Shown here: in pieces, positions 8,815 to 18,063 of the stretch
How the letters are laid out: the number at the start of each line of letters is the position of its first letter
Position numbering within the stretch: the first letter of the stretch is position 1
Assembly: GCF_014199595.1 (NCBI RefSeq)
Contig: NZ_JACHNX010000001.1
Location: forward strand, 310,001-374,000
From: Sphingomonas yabuuchiae
GTDB taxonomy: Bacteria; Pseudomonadota; Alphaproteobacteria; Sphingomonadales; Sphingomonadaceae
DNA: 64,000 nt
Direction: 5' to 3'
Made by a program: the position numbers and the translations under genes
The notes under the pieces: generated by a model
What the model was told of the DNA's origin: nothing
The model's database searches: none
Seen by the model: the letters and a program-made list of their open reading frames with translations, nothing else

Positions 8815-9782
8815 GCCGTTACCGCTCCTGCCGGTTCACTTCCATCAATCCCCCTCTCTAGCGCCGGTTCGGGGGGTTCCGCCAGTGCCGCGTTCAAATG
8901 CGCACCGAAAACCAGCCCCAGGCCTATGAGATAGAAGAACAACAGCATCACGACGACGCCCGCCAGGCTGCCATAGGTCAGGTCATAACCACCCAGCTTG
9001 GACAGGACCCAGGGCAGCAGTGCGGTCATGCTGACCCACCAGGCGGCGGTGAACAGGGCCCCCGGCCATTTGGGGCAGTCGCTCTCGCGATATTTCCCCG
9101 GCGTGACCGAATAGAAGAGCAGGTAAAGCGCGCCGAACATGACTACGCCGGGGATCAGTCGCGACAGGCCGATCCAGCCCGCCATGTCCTGCGCGAAGGG
9201 GACGAGGCGATAGATGAACTGCTCCGCCGCCGTCAGGATACCGGCCGCCAGGAAAGACAACAGCGCGACGACGACCGAGGCGATCATGACCAGCGTCGAG
9301 GACAGCCGCGATTTCCAGAAGGCGGCCGTCGCCTTTACGCCGTAAGCGCGGTGGAAGATGTCGCGGATCGTCTCGATGAACCCGCCGACCGTCCATAGGC
9401 CGACCAGCCCGCCCAGCCACAGCAGCGATCCGGTCCGCGCCGCCAGCACGTCGGAGATGGGCTTGCGCAACAGTTCGCTGACATCGGGGGGCAGGACGTG
9501 AAGGAAGCTCTCCACCGCATGCTGCGTCTCGTTACTCTGCCCGAACAGCGAGAGCAGCGCGGCGGTGGTGATGAAGAAGGGGAACAGCGTCATCAACGCC
9601 AGATAAGCGAGGTTCCCGGCATGGATGAACCCGTCATTGAACACGCCCAGGCTCGTTCGCTTCAGGATTTCAAAAGCATAGGAGCCGGGTCGGACCTTGG
9701 CGATCTGCCGGTCCAGCCGCTGTCGAGCCTTGCCTAGATGGTGTGCGCGTTCTTCTGGAGTCAGGCCGTTCACATCGCTCAT
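8811..9782 (-). CDS. YihY/BrkB family membrane protein
   Basis: The 323-residue product has about six membrane spans and the family signature: GNLAYLALMTLFPFFITTAALL in the first span, the GLVGLWTVGGFIETI segment, and TPGKYRESDCPKWPGALFTAAWW in the middle. Once thought to be RNase BN, this family is now treated as inner-membrane proteins of uncertain function, possibly transporters. The ATG at 9782 (MSDVNGLTPEER) was preferred over an upstream one at 9863, which would lie inside the preceding gene. It lies seven bases downstream of the DnaJ-type gene and overlaps fabI. Confidence 0.88.
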   Translation of the reverse strand: MSDVNGLTPEERAHHLGKARQRLDRQIAKVRPGSYAFEILKRTSLGVFNDGFIHAGNLAYLALMTLFPFFITTAALLSLFGQSNETQHAVESFLHVLPPDVSELLRKPISDVLAARTGSLLWLGGLVGLWTVGGFIETIRDIFHRAYGVKATAAFWKSRLSSTLVMIASVVVALLSFLAAGILTAAEQFIYRLVPFAQDMAGWIGLSRLIPGVVMFGALYLLFYSVTPGKYRESDCPKWPGALFTAAWWVSMTALLPWVLSKLGGYDLTYGSLAGVVVMLLFFYLIGLGLVFGAHLNAALAEPPEPALERGIDGSEPAGAVTA

Positions 9783-9789
9783 GGAACGA

Positions 9790-10758
9790 TCAGACGCCCA
9801 TGGCGGCCCTCGGGTTCCTGCCGTCGGTCCATTCCGCCGCAAACTGTTGTAGCGCGGCATCATCGGCGGGGATGTCGATCATCAGCGTGATCAACTGGTC
9901 GCCGCGCCCGCCATCCTTCTTGTGAAAGCCCTTGCCCTTCAGGCGCAGCGTCTTGCCCGAGCTGGTGCCCTTGGGCACGGTCAGCATGACCGGACGCTCG
10001 ACCGTCGGCGCCTTCACCTGGCCGCCCAGCACCGCCTCGGCCAGCGAGATGGGCAGGTCCAGCCGGACATCGTCGCCGTCGCGGGTGAAGAAGGCATGGG
10101 GGACGACCTCGATGGTGATGATCGCGTCGCCGGGGCCGCCGGGGCCTTGCTCGCCCTTGCCGCCAAGGCGCATCTGGGTGCCGCTCTCGACACCGGCGGG
10201 CAGTTTCAGGTCGATCGTCTTGCCATCGGCCAGCGTGATCCGCTGCGGGCTGAGCGTGGCGGCGTCGACAAAGGGGACACGCAGGGCATAGGCGCTGTTC
10301 GCGCCCTTGGCGGCGGAACGGCCCCGTCCGCCGAACCCGCCAAAGCCGCCCGAAAAACCGCCGCGCCCGGCACCGCTGAACATCCCCTCGAAAATATCCG
10401 ACATATCGGCGCCCTCGCCGCCGAAATCGAATTGCTGGCGGAAACCGCCCCCGGCCCCACCAGCGCCACCCGCACCCGGGCGCGGACCGCCGCCGAAACC
10501 GCCGGGGCCGCCGCTATAGCCGAAGGGCGAGGTGGGGTTGCCGTCGCCGTCGATCTCGCCCCGGTCGAACCGGGCGCGCTTGTCCTTGTCGTTCAACAGG
10601 TCATAGGCGTTGGTGACCTGGCTGAACTTCTCCGCCGCTTTCGGATTGTCCTTGTTGCGGTCGGGATGCAGTTCCTTCGCCAGCTTGCGATAGGCTTTCT
10701 TGATATCGGCTTCGCTGGCCATGCGGCTCACGCCCAGCGTCTGATATGGATCGGCCAC
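9790..10758 (-). CDS. DnaJ C-terminal domain co-chaperone (CbpA-like)
   Basis: The 322-residue product has an N-terminal J domain with the HPD motif at about 31-33 (AKELHPDRN), a glycine/phenylalanine-rich linker (about 80-150), and the C-terminal DnaJ substrate-binding domains ([41 protein letters not shown]). The cysteine-rich zinc domain of DnaJ is absent, so this is a class B J-protein like CbpA. It should stimulate DnaK. The start is GTG at 10758. It is first in the unit with brkB and fabI, and divergent from the small gene at 10859. Confidence 0.9.
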   Translation of the reverse strand: MADPYQTLGVSRMASEADIKKAYRKLAKELHPDRNKDNPKAAEKFSQVTNAYDLLNDKDKRARFDRGEIDGDGNPTSPFGYSGGPGGFGGGPRPGAGGAGGAGGGFRQQFDFGGEGADMSDIFEGMFSGAGRGGFSGGFGGFGGRGRSAAKGANSAYALRVPFVDAATLSPQRITLADGKTIDLKLPAGVESGTQMRLGGKGEQGPGGPGDAIITIEVVPHAFFTRDGDDVRLDLPISLAEAVLGGQVKAPTVERPVMLTVPKGTSSGKTLRLKGKGFHKKDGGRGDQLITLMIDIPADDAALQQFAAEWTDGRNPRAAMGV

Positions 10759-10858
10759 TCTGTTCCCCGTTGGCAGTGTATTACCTTCTCATGTGGGGGA
10801 GTCCGTGCCGGAGCGCAATCCGTTCCCCATGCGTTGGAGCGCCGGAAGGAGACGGATC

Positions 10859-11089
10859 ATGACCGAACCGATGCAGGCCGTTGGCAAGGACGGCAAGAAG
10901 GGCGCGCCGGACGGCGTTTCGGATGCGCCCGGCAAACATGGTGGCGAGAGCCAGGGCGGCGGGTACGAAGGCGTGCCCGAGCGCGAAGGCGACTTTCATG
11001 GCGGCCAGAGCGGGGCGGCCTATCATGGAAAGGGCGGCCACCCCGACCCGGACAAGGACAATCCCAACGCGGTGACGGAAGAGGGCTAA
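10859..11089 (+). CDS. Small hydrophilic glycine-rich protein
   Basis: The 76-residue product has no hydrophobic segment and is rich in Gly, Asp, Glu, Lys and His (KDGKKGAPDG, GGESQGGGYEGVPEREGDF). It resembles disordered stress-type proteins, though I assign no function. A good Shine-Dalgarno (GGAAGGAG) sits upstream of the ATG at 10859. Residues around GGQSGAAYHGKGGHP are similar to GHSGQAYHRDDE in the small protein at 52069, so the two may belong to one family. It is transcribed away from the DnaJ-type gene. Confidence 0.65.
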   Translation: MTEPMQAVGKDGKKGAPDGVSDAPGKHGGESQGGGYEGVPEREGDFHGGQSGAAYHGKGGHPDPDKDNPNAVTEEG

Positions 11090-11106
11090 CCCGACCTGCG
11101 TCTATC

Positions 11107-11217
11107 CCTAACCTCCGTTCAGCCTGAGCGAAGTCGAAGGCCACGGGATACAACTCGCGGGGAACGGCTCGGCTTGCACTTCGACTTCGCTCAGTGCGAA
11201 CGGAGGTTGGGTTAGGT
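11107..11217. repeat. Inverted repeat, family C (copy 1)
   Basis: Two inverted copies of the unit cttcgacttcgctcag..gaacggagg (about 30 bases) with extra complementary ends cctaacc/ggttagg. It lies between two convergent genes. Other units are at 20411, 28408, 33517 and 57601. Confidence 0.8.
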
Positions 11218-11231
11218 CGCGGGATGGCGGG

Positions 11232-12125
11232 CTATCCCGCGACCATCTCTTCCATCGGCGCGACGTCGACGCTGACGTCCATCTTCTGCGCGCCCGAGCC
11301 CAATACGACGCCATCGACCGGCGCGATTTCGGCATAGTCGCGGCCGACCGCTACGATGATGTGGTCGCCCGCCATCCAGATGCCGTTGGTCGGATCGACC
11401 CCGACCCAGCCATGCTCCGGCCCGCCCCAGATCAGCACCCAGGCATGGGTGGCGTCCGCGCCGACCAGCCGCGCCTGGCCCGGCGGCGGCAGCGTGCGGA
11501 TATAGCCCGAGGCATAGGCCGCCGGGATGCCCGCCGCGCGTAAGCCCGTGATCATGATCTGCGCAAAGTCCTGGCAGACGCCGCGCCGCTGGCGGAACGC
11601 CTCGGCCGGGGGCGTGTCGACCAAAGTGGCGGCGGGGTCGAAGGCGAATTCGCGCTGGATGCGGTTGGCGAGCGCAAATCCGGCTTCCAGCGCGCCGCGT
11701 TCCGGCGACAGGTCCGACGCGCACCATTCGGCTATGGCGGGGTCGAGCGGGATCAGCGGCGAGGGGAAGATGTAATTGGCCGGGCTCGCCGCCGACAGGT
11801 CGCGGCTGCTTCGGGCGAGCGCGGAGACTTCGGCCAGTGTCGGATCATTCGGGGACGGCATCGGCACCGGGCGATCGACGACCATGCGCGCGCGGCTCTC
11901 GATGGTCAGGCTGCGCACCGGCCGGTCGACGACCAGCCGGGTGACATGCGCCAGCCCCGCCTCGGCATGGGCGGCGCGGGTGCGGCCGACCGGCTCGACG
12001 ATCAGGTCGTACGCCTCCAGCGTCTGGCCAGGCCAGTCGATGGGCTTCAGCCGCAGATTGCAGCGCGCATATTTGACCTGCGCGCCGTAATCGAAGCGGG
12101 TGATGTGGCGGATGTCGTAGATCAT
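11232..12125 (-). CDS. Transglutaminase-like cysteine peptidase family protein
   Basis: The 297-residue product has the N-terminal bacterial transglutaminase-associated region (IYDIRHITRFDYGAQV...NLRLKP) and a transglutaminase core with the catalytic triad visible: Cys in RRGVCQDFA, His in ATHAWVLIW and Asp in VGVDPTNG. Relatives are predicted peptidases or amide-bond enzymes. It lies 10 bases downstream of an ATP-grasp/alpha-E fusion gene, a pairing seen widely in bacteria and predicted from genome context to make or cut peptide tags. The ATG at 12125 was chosen because it follows the upstream stop and gives the family N terminus. Confidence 0.9.
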   Translation of the reverse strand: MIYDIRHITRFDYGAQVKYARCNLRLKPIDWPGQTLEAYDLIVEPVGRTRAAHAEAGLAHVTRLVVDRPVRSLTIESRARMVVDRPVPMPSPNDPTLAEVSALARSSRDLSAASPANYIFPSPLIPLDPAIAEWCASDLSPERGALEAGFALANRIQREFAFDPAATLVDTPPAEAFRQRRGVCQDFAQIMITGLRAAGIPAAYASGYIRTLPPPGQARLVGADATHAWVLIWGGPEHGWVGVDPTNGIWMAGDHIIVAVGRDYAEIAPVDGVVLGSGAQKMDVSVDVAPMEEMVAG

Positions 12126-12135
12126 GCCCCGTCTC

Positions 12136-14592
12136 TCATGCCAGGGTAAGTCCCCCGGCGCGCAACGGCTCCGCGCCTTGCAGGAAATAGCGGCGCGCGA
12201 TCGCTTCCGACAGCAGGCCCAGCCGCCGCTCGACATCGCCCAGCGTATCGGCGTCGAGCGTGCGGGCGTCCGCCGTTTCCAGCGCGGCGCGGATGGCGAT
12301 GGCTTGCGCCTGTTGCGGCTCGGCCATGTCGTCGTCGGACAAGACGGGCAGGCGCGACAGGCAGTCGGCGATGCGCGCGGTCTGATAGGCGAGCGCGCGC
12401 GGGTTGTTGGGGTCGAGCGCGACCAGATCGACCACCGCGACGCGGGCCAGGCCGGTCGGATAACGCTGGCGATAGCTGATCTGGCTGTTGGCGAGGTCGA
12501 GCAGGGTGGACAGGTCGTCCGCCGACGCCCCCGCCATGCCGAACAGCCGCGTCGCGCGCGCCACCGCCACCGCCCGCTCGACGCGGCGACCGAGGTCGTG
12601 GAAGCGCCAGGCGGTGGTGCGCACCATATGCTCGGCCGACAGTCCGGCGATCGCGGCATAGCGGCGTTGCAGCGACCCCGCCCGGTCTAGCATCCCGGCA
12701 TGGCTGGGGAAGGGGGCTTCCAGCAGCCGCACCATGTCGGCCGACAGGCGGTCGCGCGATCCTTCGCTGATCCCGCGCGCCAGCCGGTTGATGCGGGCAA
12801 CCGAATGAAAGCCCTCATCCTCCATCGCGGTCCGCGCGAACTGAGTGAGCGCGGCGCGGTGCAGGCTGTCGGGATGCGGGGCCGCGCCGCCGCCGGTGAT
12901 GAGGCCGACCAGCCGCCCGACCGTGCGCGGGTCCAGCGCCGCGCCGCCATCGACGTCGATCGAATTGCCCAGCATCACGCGGATCGCCGCGAGCAGCGCC
13001 TCGCCCCGCTCCAGATAGCGGCCCAGCCAATAGAAATTGTCCGCCACCCGGCTGGGCAAAGTCCCCGGATTGCGCCGGACATGCAGCGAATCGGGGTCGG
13101 CGAGCAGCGATATCGGTGTCACCGGCTCAGGCCCATGGACGCAGACATCGGCGGACCACAGCCCTTCGCCGATCATCGCCGCCGTCGCCTCGGGATGGTC
13201 GCCGATCCGGCCGAAGCCGCCGGGCATGACGGTCCACCGCCCCTCACCGTCACGCGCGGCAAAGACGCGCAAGGTGAAGGGGCGCGGCTCCAGCCGGTCA
13301 CCGATGACCACGGGCATGGTCGACAGGCGGACCATCTCCTGCCCGACATAATCCTGCGGCCGTTTCGCCATGTCGGTCAGCAGCGTGGCGCGCTCCTCGG
13401 CCGACAGGCTCGCGCCCGTGCGAGCGCCATCGGGCAGGCCCAGCGGGCGGGGGCCGAAGGCGGGGGCGATCAGCAGCGTGTCGAGATGCTCGGCGACATG
13501 CGCGGCCTGGCGCGGCCCACCGCACCACCAGGTCGCGATATTGGGCAGCATCAGGGGCCCACCCGCCAGAGCCTGTGCCAGCGCGGGCAGGAAGGCGGAG
13601 ACGGCGGGGCTCTCCAGCACGCCTGCGCCCGGCGCATTGGCGATCACCACCTGCCCCTCGACATAGGCGTCGATCAGGCCGGGCACGCCGATCTGTGAAT
13701 GGCTGTCAAAGGCCAGCGGGTCGAGCAGCCGGGGATCGAGCCGCCGCCACAGCGCATCGATCCGCTTCAGCCCCGCAACGGTGCGGACATAGACCTGCCC
13801 CTCGATCGCGGCGAGGTCCGCGCCCTCGACCAGCAACAGGCCGAGATAGCGCGCCAGATGCGCCTGTTCCGGGTAGCTCGGGTTGAACCGGCCCGGCGTC
13901 AGCAGGCCGATACGCGGATCGGTGCGGCGGCATTGGGCGGCCAGCCCGGCGCGAAAGGCGGCGAAGAAGGGCGCGTGGCGCTGCACGTTCAGCCGGTTCT
14001 GCAAGCCACCCAGCGTCCGGCTGACCGCCAGCCGGTTCTCCAGCGCATAGCCAGCGCCCGCCGGGTTGCGCAGATGATCGGCCAGCACCCGCCACTCGCC
14101 GTCCGGCCCGCGCGCCAGGTCGAAGGCGACGAAGCTCAGATGATGGCCGCCCGGCGGCGTCACGCCGACCATGGGCCGCAGGAAATAGGGGCTGCCGGTC
14201 GCCAGCGCGGCGGGGATGAGCCCTTCCGCCACGAGCCGACCGGGGCCGTAGAGATCGGCGAGGATCGTCTCCAGCAGCGCGGCGCGCTGCATCACGCCCG
14301 CCTCGATCCCCGCCCATTCCCGCGTGTCGATCAGCAGGGGGACGGGCGAGACGGGCCAGGGCCGCTCGTCGGTTTCGCCGATGATGCGAAAGCCGGTGCC
14401 GATATCGGCGGCGTGGCGCTGCACCCGTTCGCGCGCATGGGCCAGGTTGCTGGCGACGGCGGCCAGTTCCTCCAGCATGGCGGACCAGGCCGGGTCGCCG
14501 GACCGCGCCAGCACGTCCGCGCCGGGGGCGGCCGCGCGATAGGCGTCGATCCAGGCGGCGGCCTGCGCGGGGCTATCCTCGGAGGGGTCCAT
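12136..14592 (-). CDS. Circularly permuted ATP-grasp / alpha-E domain fusion protein
   Basis: The 818-residue product joins two domains. Residues 1 to about 480 match the circularly permuted ATP-grasp family (DUF404/DUF407): PVPLLIDTREWAGIE, LTPGRFNPSYPEQAHLARYLG, VNAxx-like IANAPGAGVLESPA and VGQEMVRLSTMPV. From about 515 comes the alpha-E domain (DUF403): LPSRVADNFYWLGRYLERGE, DEGFHSVARINRLARGISEGSRDRLS. In many genomes these are separate neighbouring genes. The ATP-grasp part is predicted to form peptide or amide bonds; no substrate is known. The ATG at 14592 (MDPSEDS) was chosen as the first with a family-like N terminus. The transglutaminase gene follows in the same unit. Confidence 0.9.
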   Translation of the reverse strand: MDPSEDSPAQAAAWIDAYRAAAPGADVLARSGDPAWSAMLEELAAVASNLAHARERVQRHAADIGTGFRIIGETDERPWPVSPVPLLIDTREWAGIEAGVMQRAALLETILADLYGPGRLVAEGLIPAALATGSPYFLRPMVGVTPPGGHHLSFVAFDLARGPDGEWRVLADHLRNPAGAGYALENRLAVSRTLGGLQNRLNVQRHAPFFAAFRAGLAAQCRRTDPRIGLLTPGRFNPSYPEQAHLARYLGLLLVEGADLAAIEGQVYVRTVAGLKRIDALWRRLDPRLLDPLAFDSHSQIGVPGLIDAYVEGQVVIANAPGAGVLESPAVSAFLPALAQALAGGPLMLPNIATWWCGGPRQAAHVAEHLDTLLIAPAFGPRPLGLPDGARTGASLSAEERATLLTDMAKRPQDYVGQEMVRLSTMPVVIGDRLEPRPFTLRVFAARDGEGRWTVMPGGFGRIGDHPEATAAMIGEGLWSADVCVHGPEPVTPISLLADPDSLHVRRNPGTLPSRVADNFYWLGRYLERGEALLAAIRVMLGNSIDVDGGAALDPRTVGRLVGLITGGGAAPHPDSLHRAALTQFARTAMEDEGFHSVARINRLARGISEGSRDRLSADMVRLLEAPFPSHAGMLDRAGSLQRRYAAIAGLSAEHMVRTTAWRFHDLGRRVERAVAVARATRLFGMAGASADDLSTLLDLANSQISYRQRYPTGLARVAVVDLVALDPNNPRALAYQTARIADCLSRLPVLSDDDMAEPQQAQAIAIRAALETADARTLDADTLGDVERRLGLLSEAIARRYFLQGAEPLRAGGLTLA

Positions 14593-14636
14593 CGGCGGGG
14601 AAAATCGCCGGATCGGCCCAAGGTTGCAACAGGCGA

Positions 14637-17087
14637 TTAGAGATCGGGCAGGATTTGATCCGCCACACCCCAGCCGCGCAACGCCGCACCGCCCGCGCGC
14701 GTCGCCAGTTCCCCGGCATCGCGGATCGTCCAGCGCGCCGCCGTGTCGATGCCGTCCAACTCGCGCCACGCCACCGGGGCCGCGACCGGCGCGCCCGATC
14801 TTGCCCGCGCCGAATAGGGCATGACGGCGGTCGCCCCGCGCTGGTTGCGCAGCCAGTCGATGAAGATTCGGCCCTTGCGCCTGGCCTTGGTCGCCACCGC
14901 GACGAAGCGGTCGGGATCGCTCTTTGCCAGTGCCTTGGCGAAGCGTTCGGCGAAATCCGACACGGCGGGCCATTCGGCGTTCGGGGTCAGCGGTACGACG
15001 ACATGCACGCCCTTGCCGCCCGACAGCATGGCAAAGCTGGTCAGGCCCAGTTCGGCGAGCTGGTCATGAATATGCACGGCGGCGCGTTTCACATCGTCGA
15101 AGGTCACGGACGGGTCGGGGTCGAGGTCGAAGATCATCCGGTCGGGCTGTTCCAGCGTGCCGATGGAGGAGCCCCAGCCGTGAAACTCGATCGAGCCCAT
15201 CTGGATACAGGCGCGCAGGCCCTCCGCATCCTCGACATAGAGATAGGGTTCGGTGCCGCCGTCCTTTTCCCGGATCGGCACCGAATGGACATGCGGTCCG
15301 AAACTGCCCGCGTCATGCTTCTGGAAGAAACACGCCCGCGCCCGCCCCTGCGGACAGCGGACCAGGCTGACCGGTCGGCGCGCGACCCAGGGCAGCATCA
15401 ACGGAGCGACCGTCGCGACATAATCGGCGAGATTGCCCTTGGTCAGGTCGCCGTCGGGAAAGATTACCCGTTCGGGATGGGTGATGGCGATATCGCTCTC
15501 CTCGGCCGAAGGCGCGGGGGCGGGGCGTTCCTCGACCACCTGATCGGCAGGCTTATCCTCGCGGAGTCCGATGAAGCTGGGATGGCGGAGCAGGCCGTCG
15601 GGCGTCGTCTCGGTAAACGCGATCTCGGCGACCAGATCGGGGCGCACCCATTTCGCGCCGCGTACCATCGCGCGCGGCGCCTCGACGGTCGCGGTCTTGC
15701 GGGTGCGGGCGTCGAGCAAGGTGCGCAACTCGGCCATGCGGTCTTGCGTAAAGCCGGTGCCGACCTTGCCGACATAGGCCAGCTTGCCGTCGCGATTCAC
15801 GCCCAGCAGCAGCGATTTCAATCCCCGCCGCGCCTTGTCGGACGGCAGCCAGCCGACGATCACGAACTCCTGCCGCTTCAGGCATTTGATCTTCAGCCAG
15901 TCGCGGCTGCGCGCCGATGGGTAACGACTGTCGGCACGTTTGGAGACGACGCCTTCCAGCCCCTCGGCACACAGTTTGTCGAACAGCGCCTCGCCCGAGC
16001 CGGTGACGTGTTCGGCGAACTGGATAACCTCGTCGCCCTTGGGCACGATGCCGCGCAGCCGCTCCTTGCGCTGGACCAACGGCAGGCCGGTCACATCCTC
16101 GCCGTCCAGCGAGAGGAGGTCGAAGGCGAACAGGCTCATCGGCTTGGTCGTGCCGATCGCATCCTTCAGCGTGGAGAAATCGGGGCGACCGTCCTTGAAC
16201 GCGACGATCTCTCCGTCGATCAGCGCGCTGGTGACGGGCAGGTCGGCGGCGGCCGCCACGATGCCGGGGAATTTCTCGCTCCAGTCCAGCCCGCTGCGGG
16301 TGAAGACCCGCGCCTCGCCCCCGCCGACCGCGATCAGCGCGCGGTAGCCGTCATATTTGATCTCATGCAGCCAGCCATTTCCGGCCGGGACCTGATCGAC
16401 CAAAGTGCAGAGCGCCGGGGGCTGAAATTCGGGCATCGTGCCCGCTTTCGCCTTGGCCTTCGCTTTCGCACTGCCCGGCCGCGCCTTCGCTGCCTTGGCG
16501 GACCTTGGCTTCGCCGCTTTCCCTTCGGCGATCTGCGCCATGGTCCGTCCGGTCGACACGCTGGTCAGCGCCTGATCGGTCAGCGTGTCGGTGCCCCCGG
16601 CCTGGGCGTCGGCGACCTTGCGCAGCAGCCAGTTCTCGCGCTTCTCCTTGCCCCTGGGCTTCATGCGGACGAGCAGCCATTCGCCCTTCATCCGCTCGCC
16701 ATCGAGGATGAAGTGGAGATGCCCGTCCTCCAGATCCTTGGCACTCTTGCCCGCGACCGGCGACCAGGTGCCGCGATCCCACAGCATCACCGTGCCGCCG
16801 CCATATTCGCCCGCCGGAATGGTCCCCTCGAACGTCGCATAGGATAGCGGATGATCCTCGGTCCGTACCGCCAGCCGCTTTTCGTCAGGGTCCAGGCTCG
16901 GCCCGCGCGTGACCGCCCAGCTTTTGAGCACCCCGTCCACCTCCAGCCGGAAATCCCAGTGGAGCCGGGTCGCGTCATGCTTCTGCACGATGAAGCTGTT
17001 GCCCTTGCCCGGCGCCAGCGTCCCCGCCGGTTCGGCGGTGCGGGTGAAGTCGCGCTTGGCGTTATAGCGTTCGAGCGGATCAGCCAT
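14637..17087 (-). CDS. ligD: ATP-dependent DNA ligase D (PE-ligase-polymerase)
   Basis: The 816-residue product is the multi-domain ligase of bacterial non-homologous end joining. Domain order: 3'-phosphoesterase (about 1-180; HDATRLHWDFRLE and AGEYGGG), a Lys/Ala-rich linker (about 190-216), ATP-dependent ligase (about 220-520; adenylated K244 in EIKYDGYR, DGEIVAF, EGVVSKR), and the primase-type polymerase (about 535-816; FDLDPDPS metal motif, SGGKGVHVVVPL). This is the same order as in Pseudomonas. It overlaps the end of ku by eight bases, so Ku and LigD should be made together. Confidence 0.96.
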   Translation of the reverse strand: MADPLERYNAKRDFTRTAEPAGTLAPGKGNSFIVQKHDATRLHWDFRLEVDGVLKSWAVTRGPSLDPDEKRLAVRTEDHPLSYATFEGTIPAGEYGGGTVMLWDRGTWSPVAGKSAKDLEDGHLHFILDGERMKGEWLLVRMKPRGKEKRENWLLRKVADAQAGGTDTLTDQALTSVSTGRTMAQIAEGKAAKPRSAKAAKARPGSAKAKAKAKAGTMPEFQPPALCTLVDQVPAGNGWLHEIKYDGYRALIAVGGGEARVFTRSGLDWSEKFPGIVAAAADLPVTSALIDGEIVAFKDGRPDFSTLKDAIGTTKPMSLFAFDLLSLDGEDVTGLPLVQRKERLRGIVPKGDEVIQFAEHVTGSGEALFDKLCAEGLEGVVSKRADSRYPSARSRDWLKIKCLKRQEFVIVGWLPSDKARRGLKSLLLGVNRDGKLAYVGKVGTGFTQDRMAELRTLLDARTRKTATVEAPRAMVRGAKWVRPDLVAEIAFTETTPDGLLRHPSFIGLREDKPADQVVEERPAPAPSAEESDIAITHPERVIFPDGDLTKGNLADYVATVAPLMLPWVARRPVSLVRCPQGRARACFFQKHDAGSFGPHVHSVPIREKDGGTEPYLYVEDAEGLRACIQMGSIEFHGWGSSIGTLEQPDRMIFDLDPDPSVTFDDVKRAAVHIHDQLAELGLTSFAMLSGGKGVHVVVPLTPNAEWPAVSDFAERFAKALAKSDPDRFVAVATKARRKGRIFIDWLRNQRGATAVMPYSARARSGAPVAAPVAWRELDGIDTAARWTIRDAGELATRAGGAALRGWGVADQILPDL

Positions 17088-17967
17088 GTCTGCGCGCCGG
17101 GGCTTTGCGGGTGGTCTTTTTCGCAGGCGTCTTGCGGGTCGTCTTGGCCGGAGCCTTGCGGGATCGGCTGCGCGTCTCGCCCGTCTCCATCGACTGTTTG
17201 AGTGCCGCCATCAGGTCGGCCACATTGCCGCTCGACTTGGGCGTTGCGTCATCCTCGTCCTCGATGACCTTCTTGCCCTTGGCCTTGCGCTTGCGTTCGA
17301 TCAGGCGGTGCAGCGCCTCGACATAATGGTCGTGGAATTGCTTGGGGTCGAAGGGGCCGGACTTCTTCTCGATCAACGCCTCGGCCAGGTCGAGCAACTC
17401 GGCATCGGGCTTGGCATCACCGATATCGCTGAAATAGGCTTGTGCCTTGTTCACCTCGTCGGCGTAGCGCAGCGTCTCCAGGATCAGCCCGCGCCCGCAT
17501 GGCCGCAGGCTGACGATATATTCGCGCCCCCGCAGCGCCAGCTGGCCCAGCCCGACCTTGCCCGTCCGCTTCAACGCCTCGCGCAGGACGATAAAGGCTT
17601 CCTCGGCCAGATCGTCGGCGGGCACGACGAAATAGGGGCGCTCATAGTAAAGGACGTTGATCTCGCCCGCATCGACGAAGCGGGTCAGCTCCAACGTCTT
17701 CTTCGACTCCAGCTTGACCGCGTCGATCTCGTCCTGGTCGAGCAGGACGTAATCGCCCTTGGCGACCTGATAGCCCTTCACGATCTCGTCGGTGTCGACC
17801 GGGCCGATGTCGTTGACGACCTTTTCGTAATGGATCGCGTTGCCGCTCGGTTCGTGGATCTGCTTGAACTGGATGGTCGCGCCGCTTTTGGTCGCCGGAT
17901 AGATCTCGACCGGGATCGACACGAGCGCGAGGCGTATCTGGCCTTGCCAGTAAGCGCGTGCGGGCAT
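17080..17967 (-). CDS. ku: DNA end-binding protein Ku
   Basis: The 295-residue product forms the ring that loads on broken DNA ends and recruits LigD. It opens MPARAYWQGQIRLALVSIPVE, typical of bacterial Ku, and has the core region QIHEPSGNAIHYEK and LRYADEVN. The last about 40 residues form a Lys/Arg/Ala/Pro-rich tail (RKAPAKTTRKTPAKK), which in other Ku proteins binds DNA. It is the first gene of the ku-ligD pair. The 96-base gap to pdxH holds both divergent promoters; I see no clear sigma or LexA site there. Confidence 0.96.
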   Translation of the reverse strand: MPARAYWQGQIRLALVSIPVEIYPATKSGATIQFKQIHEPSGNAIHYEKVVNDIGPVDTDEIVKGYQVAKGDYVLLDQDEIDAVKLESKKTLELTRFVDAGEINVLYYERPYFVVPADDLAEEAFIVLREALKRTGKVGLGQLALRGREYIVSLRPCGRGLILETLRYADEVNKAQAYFSDIGDAKPDAELLDLAEALIEKKSGPFDPKQFHDHYVEALHRLIERKRKAKGKKVIEDEDDATPKSSGNVADLMAALKQSMETGETRSRSRKAPAKTTRKTPAKKTTRKAPARRHG

Positions 17968-18063
17968 TGGGGAAATCTCCGTTGCGTAATCCCTCCAATG
18001 ACGGACTCAGCGTTTCCGTTCCCGACATTGGTTTTCCGACCCCACAGGCGTATGGGCGGGCGC

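Noticed and set aside
14593..14973. N-terminal extension of the ATP-grasp fusion to 14973
   Set aside because: The extra 127 residues run into the end of ligD and have no family similarity.
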